This document shows, piece by piece, positions 57,814 through 64,000 of a stretch of DNA of 64,000 bases. The translations under genes were made by a program, and so were the position numbers. Origin of the DNA: Dyella dinghuensis (GTDB taxonomy: Bacteria; Pseudomonadota; Gammaproteobacteria; Xanthomonadales; Rhodanobacteraceae); assembly GCF_003977615.1 (NCBI RefSeq), contig NZ_RYZR01000006.1, positions 124,001-188,000 on the forward strand. The letters run 5' to 3'. The notes beneath the pieces are model-generated. The model saw only the letters and a list, made by a program, of their open reading frames with translations, searched no databases and had not been told where the DNA came from. Each line of letters opens with the position of its first letter. Position 1 is the stretch's first letter.

Positions 57814-58683
57814 ATGGCCATACGGTTGCTCGCTGCGCTCATCGCCCTCGGACTGCTGCACCTGCAGCCTCAGCTCGCGCACTGGCGCGGCGATGCAGGC
57901 TTCCGGCGTTGGGTGGATCAACTGGCCGATACCGCCGGGGGTGCCCGCATACTGATCATCGTGCTGGTACCGGTGGTCGTCTGCGCGCTAGTGATATGGC
58001 TGCTGCACACATTGCCGCTCGGCGCGCTGTTGCTGCTGATCTTCGCGCTGGCCGTGTTGCTGTTCTCCTTCGGACCGCATGCGTTCGAAGCGGACCTCGA
58101 AGCGATTTTCAAAGCACCCGATCAAAACAGCCGCGAAGCCGCCGCGCAGGCGCTATGCGATGACTGCGAACATATTCCGTGGCAAACCGCAGACCTCGGC
58201 GAAGCAACGGCGTATGCCGCGTTGCGCCGCCGCTTCGGTGTGCTGTTCTGGTTTTTCCTGCTTGGTCCGTCCGGCGCACTGCTCTATCGACTGGCACGAC
58301 AACTCGGCCACGACAGCTCGCTGGCACTCGATCCCGGCGCACGCACGTTCGCGCGCTATCTCGCCAACGGTCTGGATTGGGCGCCCGCGCAATTGATGGT
58401 GTTTACGCTGGCACTGGTCGGCCACTGGGACGCAGTGATCGGCGCATGGAAACGGTGGCATCAACAAGCCGCGCCGAACAGCTGGTATCTCTCCGAACCG
58501 GGCTTCCTCGGCGCCGCTGCCCGCGCTGACGTTCTCACGGATGTGGAAGGCGGCGATGGCTATACCGAAGACCGCACCGATCCCCTGCACGAACTGCGCC
58601 GCCTGCGCGATGCACTGCTGCGCGCACTGCTGACATGGATGACGGTCGTGGCGTTGATCGTGATCGGCGGTTGGATATCCTGA
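57814..58683 (+). CDS. ampE: AmpE-like inner-membrane protein
   Basis: This 289-residue integral membrane protein of the AmpE/CobD-like family has about four hydrophobic segments, including ILIIVLVPVVVCALVIWLL, LLLLIFALAVLLFSFGP and FGVLFWFFLLGPSGALLY, plus the characteristic GPSGALLYRLARQLG motif and the NGLDWAPAQLMVFTLALVGH block. AmpE lies with AmpD in enterobacteria, where it was linked to beta-lactamase induction; here no ampD is visible nearby. Its biochemical activity is still unclear. It has a GGAGT ribosome-binding site and converges with the MFS-PlsC gene. Confidence 0.85.
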   Translation: MAIRLLAALIALGLLHLQPQLAHWRGDAGFRRWVDQLADTAGGARILIIVLVPVVVCALVIWLLHTLPLGALLLLIFALAVLLFSFGPHAFEADLEAIFKAPDQNSREAAAQALCDDCEHIPWQTADLGEATAYAALRRRFGVLFWFFLLGPSGALLYRLARQLGHDSSLALDPGARTFARYLANGLDWAPAQLMVFTLALVGHWDAVIGAWKRWHQQAAPNSWYLSEPGFLGAAARADVLTDVEGGDGYTEDRTDPLHELRRLRDALLRALLTWMTVVALIVIGGWIS

Positions 58684-58696
58684 CGCCGCTTTCCGA

Positions 58697-60571
58697 TCAG
58701 GCCATGTCTCCGCGCAACTCCTGAACTCGCTGCTCAAGCGACGCTGCCGTCACGTCGCTTGCGGCTTTGGGCACATCCACCACCAATTCCACATGTGCGC
58801 GGAAACGACGCGGCAAGCGCGTGCGCCTCATCATCGAATCGCGCCGGCTCCACACGCTACCCCATAGTCCGCGCAACGCCATCGGCACGACCGGCACAGG
58901 ACGACGTTCGAGAATCTTCTCCACGCCCGGACGAAACGTCTGAATGCTGCCGTCCTTCGTCAAACCGCCTTCCGGGAAAATACACACCAACTCGCCATCG
59001 GCAAGCGCGGCATCCACCTCTTCAAAAGCCTTGTGCATAACGGCGGGATCTTCTTTCTTCCCCGCAATGGGAATCGCCTTCGCGGTCTTGAACACAAAGC
59101 GCAGCACCGGAATGTTGAAAATCTTGTAATACATCACGAAGCGCGCAGGGCGACGCAGATTCGCCATCAGGATCAGCGGATCCATAAAGCTCACGTGATT
59201 GCACACCAGCAACGCCGGCCCTTCTTCCGGCAAATTCTTCATGCCATCCACGCGAATGCGATACAGCGTATTCACCAGCACCCATGTGATGAACCGCATC
59301 AGGAATTCGGGCACCAGCGTGAAGATATAAACCGCGACGACGACGTTGAGCAGCGACGCCACGAGGAAAATCTTCGGCGCGTTGAAGCCAATGGAATTCA
59401 ACGCCAACCCAAAGCACGATGCGATGACGATCAACAACGCATTGAGAATGTTGTTACCAGCAATGACACGCGACACACGATCACGCGGCGTGCGCGACTG
59501 CACGAAAGCAAACAGCGGCACGACGTAGAAGCCCGCAAACATGCCGATCAGGGTGAGGTCCAGCACAATTCGCCAGCTGCCTGCCCCATGCAGAAACGCC
59601 AACCAATCGAGCCCACGCGTCACCGCCGAGCCCGAACGCGCAAAAAACAGATCGATCCCGAATGCCGTCAACCCAAACGCGCCCAGCGGCACCAGCCCAA
59701 TCTCGACACGCTTGCCCGACATCTTTTCGCACATCAGCGCGCCAACGCCCGTGCCGATGGAGAACAACGTCAGCACCAACGTATTGACCGTGCCATCACC
59801 ACCAAGATTGTCGCGTGTGTACAGCGGCAGCTGCGCAACCAGAATCGTTCCAAAAAACCAGAACCACGAAATGCCCAACACGGCGTTGAACACCGCACGA
59901 TCTTCGCGGGTAATCCGCAGCACGCGCGCCGTTTCAGTGAAAGGATTCCAGTTGAACTTCAAGTCCGGCGCAGTGGCAGGCGCAGGTGGGATGAAACGAC
60001 TCGCACCGTAACCAATCACCGCCACGCCAATCGTCAACGCAGCAGAAAAATGCGGCCCCACGCCTGCGATCAGCATCAGCGTATTACCGACCACCATGCC
60101 GATAAGTATCGCCATCTGCGTACCCATTTCCACCAGACCGTTGCCGCCCACCAGTTCCGTGGTCTTCAACGCCTGCGGAAGAATCGCGTATTTGATCGGA
60201 CCAAATACCGTCGAGTGCATCCCCATCATGAACAAGACCACCAGCAACAACGGCAAGTGGTGCCCGATGAATCCATACGCCGCCAGCGCCATGGCGGCGA
60301 TCTCAAACAGCTTCACGTACCGAATGATGCGCGTCTTCTCGAACTTCTCCGCCAGCTGACCCGCCGTGGCAGAAAACAGAAAGAACGGCAGAATGAAAAG
60401 CGCCGGCGCGAGGTTGGTGTACAGACTGACTTCGTGATCGGACAGGCCCATCTGAAACGCCGCCAGCATCACCATCGCATTGCGAAACGCGCTGTCATTG
60501 AACGCACCCAGCGCCTGCGTCCAGAAGAACGGCGCAAAGCGGCGACTACCTAGCAGGGCGAACTGGCTCAT
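58697..60571 (-). CDS. Fused MFS lysophospholipid transporter and PlsC-like acyltransferase
   Basis: This is a 624-residue two-part protein. The N-terminal ~410 residues are an LplT-like MFS permease (FAPFFWTQALGAFNDSAFRN, LFSIGTGVGALMCEKMSGKR). The C-terminal ~190 are a PlsC acyltransferase with the NHVSFMDPLIL (NHX4D) and FPEGGLTKDG motifs. It would flip lysophospholipids inward and reacylate them, as the separate LplT and Aas proteins do in E. coli. Aas also has an acyl-ACP synthetase domain, which is absent here. The ATG at 60571 has an AAGGAAACGC leader. It ends 14 bases from ampE, which converges. Confidence 0.9.
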   Translation of the reverse strand: MSQFALLGSRRFAPFFWTQALGAFNDSAFRNAMVMLAAFQMGLSDHEVSLYTNLAPALFILPFFLFSATAGQLAEKFEKTRIIRYVKLFEIAAMALAAYGFIGHHLPLLLVVLFMMGMHSTVFGPIKYAILPQALKTTELVGGNGLVEMGTQMAILIGMVVGNTLMLIAGVGPHFSAALTIGVAVIGYGASRFIPPAPATAPDLKFNWNPFTETARVLRITREDRAVFNAVLGISWFWFFGTILVAQLPLYTRDNLGGDGTVNTLVLTLFSIGTGVGALMCEKMSGKRVEIGLVPLGAFGLTAFGIDLFFARSGSAVTRGLDWLAFLHGAGSWRIVLDLTLIGMFAGFYVVPLFAFVQSRTPRDRVSRVIAGNNILNALLIVIASCFGLALNSIGFNAPKIFLVASLLNVVVAVYIFTLVPEFLMRFITWVLVNTLYRIRVDGMKNLPEEGPALLVCNHVSFMDPLILMANLRRPARFVMYYKIFNIPVLRFVFKTAKAIPIAGKKEDPAVMHKAFEEVDAALADGELVCIFPEGGLTKDGSIQTFRPGVEKILERRPVPVVPMALRGLWGSVWSRRDSMMRRTRLPRRFRAHVELVVDVPKAASDVTAASLEQRVQELRGDMA

Positions 60572-60647
60572 GCGTTTCCTTGGCGGCGGGTTTTGAATAG
60601 CGTAGCGTGAAAACGGATTCTCCAGCTGCTCGTAGACCTCTCGCCCG

Positions 60648-61643
60648 TCATTGGTCAAGCGGACTCAACACCCCCAAACCACCGCGGTTCAACACGTGGG
60701 TATAGATCTGCGTCGTCGTCACATCCTTATGCCCCAGCAGTTCCTGGATCGTCCGGATATCGTGACCCGATTCAAGCAAGTGTGTTGCGAAGGAATGCCT
60801 CAGCGTATGACAAGTCGCCGGCTTAACAATGCCCGCCCGTAGACGCGCCGCGCGGACCGCCCTTTGGAGCGACGATTCGTCCACGTGGTGACGCCGCCAC
60901 TCCGAACCACGCGGATCGCGCGAAAGTCCCGTTGCCGGAAACACGTATTGCCAACCCAACTCGCGCGATGCAGATGAATACTTGCGCGCCAGCGCATAGG
61001 GCAGCCAGACCGCGCCATGTCCTGCGGAGACATCTTGTTCATGGATGACACGTACGCGCTCAACTTGCTGCGAGAGTGCTCCGTTCAATCGTGTAGGCAA
61101 CGGCACATGCCGATCCTTGCCACCCTTCCCATCTCGCACACATATTTCATGACGCGCAAAATCCACATCCTTTACACGTAACCGCACACATTCCATCAAG
61201 CGCAACCCGGAGCCATACAGTAGCGATGCCATCAATGCGCGAGTGCCCTCCATCAGCGTCAACAGACGCGTTACTTCGTCGCGCGAAAGCACCACCGGCA
61301 CGCGTTGCGGCCGTTTGGCCCGCACCATGGTTTCCATCCACGGCAACTCGACACCAAGCACCTCTCGATATAGAAACAGAAGAGCCGACAACGCCTGATT
61401 TTGAGTTCCCGCTGCGACCTGCCCTTCAACCGCCAGCGAGCTAAGAAAGCGCTCCACCTCCATCGCACCCATATCACGTGGATGGCGCTTCTCGTTCGCA
61501 AAAATAAAGCGCCGAATCCAGGCAATGTAGGCCCGCTCAGTGCGCAAGCTGTAATGCTTAAGTCGCATCCTCGCCCTTACCTGATCCATCAAACGCGGCG
61601 CACCCGTCCCCGTTACACCCTCACCACCGCCCGCATAACTCAT
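60648..61643 (-). CDS. intI: Integron integrase IntI
   Basis: This 331-residue tyrosine recombinase captures and shuffles gene cassettes. The N-terminal SAM-like domain includes [17 protein letters not shown]. Catalytic residues are visible: Arg in [20 protein letters not shown], the HxxR block [20 protein letters not shown], His in [14 protein letters not shown] and the Tyr in IYTH. An extra segment between them, with [20 protein letters not shown] and [15 protein letters not shown], is the IntI-specific insert. The gene points away from the cassette array, as in other integrons, and begins about 160 bases from the attI-like core. It looks intact. Confidence 0.95.
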   Translation of the reverse strand: MSYAGGGEGVTGTGAPRLMDQVRARMRLKHYSLRTERAYIAWIRRFIFANEKRHPRDMGAMEVERFLSSLAVEGQVAAGTQNQALSALLFLYREVLGVELPWMETMVRAKRPQRVPVVLSRDEVTRLLTLMEGTRALMASLLYGSGLRLMECVRLRVKDVDFARHEICVRDGKGGKDRHVPLPTRLNGALSQQVERVRVIHEQDVSAGHGAVWLPYALARKYSSASRELGWQYVFPATGLSRDPRGSEWRRHHVDESSLQRAVRAARLRAGIVKPATCHTLRHSFATHLLESGHDIRTIQELLGHKDVTTTQIYTHVLNRGGLGVLSPLDQ

Positions 61644-61660
61644 ACACCCTCAAAAATGAC

Positions 61661-61677
61661 GGATAACAAAGTTATCC
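61661..61677. promoter_or_regulatory. Inverted repeat ahead of intI
   Basis: GGATAAC-AAA-GTTATCC is a perfect 7-bp palindrome 18 bases upstream of the intI start. It does not match a LexA box (CTGT...ACAG), so SOS control is not indicated; another repressor could bind here. Confidence 0.4.
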
Positions 61678-61803
61678 TGGCGCAACAGCCAGCCGCGGAA
61701 ACCGGTGCAATAGCTTGATTTTAGGTAAGAGTTGATCGCTTGTGAGCACCCGGTAATTGCCTGCATACTTCGTGCAACACCTCACTTTTGGGGTCGAATT
61801 AGA

Positions 61804-61810
61804 GTTAGGT
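61804..61810 (+). other. attI-like core recombination site
   Basis: GTTAGGT matches the GTTRRRY core of integron recombination sites. It lies between intI and the first cassette gene and has no inverted partner to make it an attC, so it is the probable attI insertion point. Confidence 0.65.
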
Positions 61811-61824
61811 CACCGGGGGCGTAA

Positions 61825-62022
61825 ATGATAGTGCTCTGTTTTATGTCGTTAGCTCTGGGTGTTGCCGCATTCTTTCTCGGTAGGCGTTGGCGTCCTTGGG
61901 TTCGGTACACCGTGGCTTTCGTAGTCTTTCTGCTCCCTGTTGTCACTGTGACTACTATCGTGGGCTTGGTCGGCGATTACCCGCAACCGAATCCCACAAC
62001 AGTCCAGAGCACAGCAAAGTGA
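61825..62022 (+). CDS. Cassette 1: small predicted membrane protein
   Basis: This 65-residue protein has two hydrophobic helices, MIVLCFMSLALGVAAFFLG and VAFVVFLLPVVTVTTIVGLV, separated by a basic loop RRWRPWVR. I do not recognise it. It starts 15 bases after the attI-like core and ends 19 bases before attC-1, the compact layout of a gene cassette. Confidence 0.7.
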   Translation: MIVLCFMSLALGVAAFFLGRRWRPWVRYTVAFVVFLLPVVTVTTIVGLVGDYPQPNPTTVQSTAK

Positions 62023-62041
62023 TTGCACCTGTGTTGCAAGT

Positions 62042-62101
62042 ACCTAACTATTCATTCAAGCGGACGCGCTATCCGCGCGCCACTTAACTCAGGCGTTAGG
62101 A
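62042..62101 (+). repeat. attC-1 site
   Basis: A 60-base imperfect palindrome: R'' ACCTAAC at 62042-62048, L'' TTCAAGCGGAC, a short central part, L' CTTAACTCAGGC, and R' GTTAGGA at 62095-62101. Confidence 0.85.
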
Positions 62102-62107
62102 AGGAAT

Positions 62108-62371
62108 ATGAGCAACGATCAGGAAGACCCTTTGTGCCTCGTATTTGTTCCAGCCTTAGTCACATTGCTATATAAGGCTGAGCAAACCAAGGGCTCACCG
62201 CTCACCGAACAAGAAGTCGTGGCCATTCGAGACAATGCAAGTTGCATAGCACTACCTTATAGCGTGGCAGCTGAAGGTGAGAAGGCACGCGGCTATCCAG
62301 ATATTGTTGCAGAGCGATGCTGGTTGGAATGGCAATCGGCGCGTAAACAACTGTTTGATCAAAGTTCCTAA
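62108..62371 (+). CDS. Cassette 2: small hypothetical soluble protein
   Basis: This 87-residue acidic protein includes LCLVFVPALVTLLYKAEQTK, LTEQEVVAIRDNASCIALPY and a C-terminal WLEWQSARKQLFDQSS. It has no recognised domain or signal peptide. GGAAGGAAT directly precedes the ATG. It sits alone between attC-1 and attC-2, so it is a single-gene cassette. Confidence 0.7.
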   Translation: MSNDQEDPLCLVFVPALVTLLYKAEQTKGSPLTEQEVVAIRDNASCIALPYSVAAEGEKARGYPDIVAERCWLEWQSARKQLFDQSS

Positions 62372-62425
62372 CAGTTCATCCAAGCGGACGCGCTATCCGC
62401 GCGCCGCTCAACTCAGGCGTTATGC
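62366..62425 (+). repeat. attC-2 site
   Basis: This site is almost identical to attC-1 over most of its 60 bases: TCCTAAC at 62366-62372, AAGCGGACGCGCTATCCGCG and GTTATGC at 62419-62425. Its first bases overlap the stop of cassette 2. Confidence 0.85.
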
Positions 62426-62444
62426 ACCTCAGATAGGCAATCCC

Positions 62445-62957
62445 ATGACGAATGTTAGGGAACTACAGGCACCACTGAGAGCCCGCTACGAGACCGATCC
62501 ATCCGCCGCCCTGGTGGTCGACCGCGCCAGCTCTGCGGGCCATGACTTACAAGATCCATTTCACGTCAGTGTCTCTGCACAAGGTGCAGCAAGTCCCATT
62601 TCGGTGGCGACACATCGAGGCCATGGCGGTCCGCATGACGCGGCGACTCCTGGTGACCTGTTATGCGCTGCGCTCTGTTCCTGTCACGAGTTGACCGTGC
62701 GAATGGTCGCGAACGCCATGGGCATCGAGATTGCCTCGCTGGACGTGCGGGTTGAGGGTGACGTCGATCTGAGGGGCTCGCTGGGAATGGGCTCTGCACC
62801 AGTTGGCTTTCAAGCGTTCCGTGTGCGCACGAAGATCAGCCTGCGCAAGGGTGGTCCGTCCGAAATCACTCGCCTGTTGCGTGCCGCTGAAGGCTATTGC
62901 GTCGTCGGCCAAACACTGCGCTCGGGCGTTCAGATCGAATACGCGCAAATCGAATAG
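62445..62957 (+). CDS. Cassette 3: OsmC/Ohr-family protein
   Basis: This 170-residue protein matches the OsmC-like fold, usually a thiol peroxidase for organic hydroperoxides. It has a reactive-looking Cys pair in the central helix (GDLLCAALCSCHELTVRMVA) and a later Cys in AAEGYCVVGQTLRSGV, the usual OsmC/Ohr layout. No signal peptide is present. It is the first recognisable enzyme in the array, and a stress-protection role suits a cassette cargo. Confidence 0.82.
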   Translation: MTNVRELQAPLRARYETDPSAALVVDRASSAGHDLQDPFHVSVSAQGAASPISVATHRGHGGPHDAATPGDLLCAALCSCHELTVRMVANAMGIEIASLDVRVEGDVDLRGSLGMGSAPVGFQAFRVRTKISLRKGGPSEITRLLRAAEGYCVVGQTLRSGVQIEYAQIE

Positions 62958-62961
62958 CGAT

Positions 62962-62998
62962 GCGTAACTACTCGCTCAAACATCAGGCAGCAAAGGAA
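62962..62998 (+). repeat. Degenerate attC between cassettes 3 and 4
   Basis: GCGTAAC at 62962-62968 and CTCGCTCAA look like R'' and L'' of the other sites, then CATCAGGCAGCAAAGG appears where CTCAGGCGTTAGG is expected. The central ~25 bases are missing and the GTTAGG core is mutated, so recombination here is doubtful. Confidence 0.5.
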
Positions 62999-63006
62999 GT
63001 TTCGAT

Positions 63007-63414
63007 ATGACTACTCCATTTTCCGGCGGGTGCGCATGTGGAGCGATTCGTTATGTGTGTTCACGCTCGCCCGTCGCGATGCTCAATTGCCACTGCCTGG
63101 ATTGTCAGCGTTCCAGTGGAGCCCCGTTCGCGTCCGGCTTCATCGTCGCGGACTCAGGCATAGAGATCACTGGTGCGCCTAAAACGTACTCGGTTCATGC
63201 GGGCAGTGGCGCTGTCGCGACTCGCAGCTTCTGCCGTGAATGCGGCTCGCCATTGTTCACGCGCGGAGATGCCAATCCAGGATTCATGTCCGTTCGCTTT
63301 CCCACACTGGATAACGCTTCGGAGTTTCAGCCGTTGCTGGACATTTGGACGGCCAGTGCGCAGCCGTGGGTTTGCCTTAACCAAGCCATTCCACACTATC
63401 CTCAGCTACCCTAA
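63007..63414 (+). CDS. Cassette 4: GFA/CENP-V-family zinc-binding protein
   Basis: This 135-residue protein has the GFA (glutathione-dependent formaldehyde-activating-like, Mss4-like) zinc motifs: SGGCACGAIRY, NCHCLDCQRSSGAPF and FCRECGSPLF. Such proteins bind two zinc ions; many have no proven activity. It follows the OsmC gene with only a degenerate attC between them, so the two may now move as one cassette. Confidence 0.85.
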   Translation: MTTPFSGGCACGAIRYVCSRSPVAMLNCHCLDCQRSSGAPFASGFIVADSGIEITGAPKTYSVHAGSGAVATRSFCRECGSPLFTRGDANPGFMSVRFPTLDNASEFQPLLDIWTASAQPWVCLNQAIPHYPQLP

Positions 63415-63433
63415 TTATTCACTTGCGGCTGCC

Positions 63434-63490
63434 ACCTAATTAGTCGTTCGGGACAGACGGCTACGCCGCTACTTAACTCAGGCGTTAGGT
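63434..63490 (+). repeat. attC-4 site, with a second half-site just upstream
   Basis: ACCTAAT at 63434-63440 and GTTAGGT at 63484-63490 bracket a 57-base palindrome with GGCTACGCCG at its centre and the shared TACTTAACTCAGGCGTTAGG end. Just before it, CTAATTATTCACTTGCGGCT (63411-63430) resembles the R''-L'' half of another attC, suggesting a past recombination. Confidence 0.75.
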
Positions 63491-63502
63491 CAAATATTCG
63501 AC

Positions 63503-63946
63503 ATGACCACTGCTGAAAAAATCGAAGTCATACTTATTCCATTGGCAGGGGCTGCCATTTGGCTGATGAGAGAATGGCTGCCCGCCGATATTGGCATTGG
63601 ATCGCTTCTGCTTGCATCGTCCGTACTGTTGCTCCTTCAAGGGTTGTTCCGTGATCTTTGGCTCCTGTTTAAGCGAAAACAGGACACGCAGTCCGGGACA
63701 CGACAAGAAGTCTTGTGTATGTGCGTGGAGTCCACCGTTGGAGTGATGGGTGTAACTGCGGGAATCATCATCTTTGGCAGTGCAATCAACCGGCCAGTGC
63801 AAATGAATCCCTGGATCTGGAGCCTCTTAGCAATTGCCGTCTTGACCGTTGGATTCGCCATTAAGGATTTCATTTTTGAATGGCGACCATTTCGCATACG
63901 TCGAGACAAGAATCACTTGAACATCGTTTTCAGCTGGAGGAACTGA
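63503..63946 (+). CDS. Cassette 5: predicted membrane protein
   Basis: This 147-residue protein has about four hydrophobic segments: VILIPLAGAAIWLMREWL, IGSLLLASSVLLLLQGLF, STVGVMGVTAGIIIFGSAI and PWIWSLLAIAVLTVGFAI. It ends with a basic tail (FRIRRDKNHLNIVF). I do not recognise it. It lies between attC-4 and the start of another attC at the window edge. Confidence 0.7.
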   Translation: MTTAEKIEVILIPLAGAAIWLMREWLPADIGIGSLLLASSVLLLLQGLFRDLWLLFKRKQDTQSGTRQEVLCMCVESTVGVMGVTAGIIIFGSAINRPVQMNPWIWSLLAIAVLTVGFAIKDFIFEWRPFRIRRDKNHLNIVFSWRN

Positions 63947-63956
63947 CCAGGTATTG

Positions 63957-64000
63957 GCCTAACTACGCGATTGAGCGGACGCTGCGGGTCGGCTGCGGTA
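63957..64000 (+). repeat. attC-5, cut by the window edge
   Basis: GCCTAAC at 63957-63963 is followed by TTGAGCGGACGCTGCGGG, the left half of an attC. The array evidently continues past 64000. Confidence 0.7.

Noticed and set aside
59033-60553. 506-codon plus-strand frame antisense to the MFS-PlsC gene
   Set aside because: Extremely His/Arg/Gln-rich shadow of a conserved membrane protein.
60648-61643. XerC/XerD or phage integrase as the identity of the recombinase
   Set aside because: The IntI-specific insert between catalytic motifs and the adjoining attC array identify an integron integrase.

Overview
The window is high-GC gammaproteobacterial chromosome, most likely Xanthomonadales and probably Rhodanobacteraceae (Dyella, Luteibacter, Frateuria or Rhodanobacter relatives). 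This is inferred from gene content: a FkbO/Hyg5/XanB2-type chorismatase beside aryl-polyene (xanthomonadin-type) genes, a tal-pgi-gnd-zwf block, and a chromosomal integron next to housekeeping genes. No database search was possible, so the taxonomy is an inference.

Layout. 1-4245: end of an aryl-polyene/xanthomonadin-type pigment cluster (glycosyltransferase, two hotdog dehydratases, acyltransferase, acyl carrier protein, chorismatase), with a 267-bp nested inverted-repeat element between the divergent acyl carrier protein and chorismatase genes. 4264-6345: glmU and a TonB-C-like lipoprotein. 6437-13734: complete F1Fo ATP synthase operon atpIBEFHAGDC, read on the minus strand. 13946-14855: phasin and queD. 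14915-20792: sugar-phosphate operon tal, pgi-ROK kinase fusion, gnd, zwf. 21002-25916: HAD phosphatase, a probable small RNA with C-rich loops, a YVTN beta-propeller protein and an exported PstS-like protein.

26496-50690 is the centrepiece, about 24 kb all on the minus strand. Read in transcription order it holds an STN/TonB-C signalling protein, an ECF sigma factor and a FecR-type anti-sigma factor; then a TpsB outer-membrane transporter, an ExbB-like motor protein fused to DUF2341/LamG domains, ExbD, TonB, a putative porin, two coiled-coil or OmpH/Skp-like periplasmic proteins, a small exported protein, a 4195-residue filamentous-haemagglutinin-like TpsA, and a small orphan. The tpsB operon and tpsA share a nearly identical 54-bp upstream block of equal length. 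This points to one regulon run by the local sigma factor. From memory, the arrangement parallels the phosphate-linked PUMA3/Vre and PdtA/PdtB locus of Pseudomonas aeruginosa.

50830-60571: AI-2E-family permease with a long C-terminal extension, a possible decayed gene, tRNA-Met, rppH, bfd, bfr, a DUF6776-like protein plus bactofilin, erpA, nudC, ampE and an MFS-PlsC fusion. 60648-64000: a chromosomal integron with intI, an attI-like core site and at least five cassette genes separated by attC sites. The array runs off the right edge of the window.
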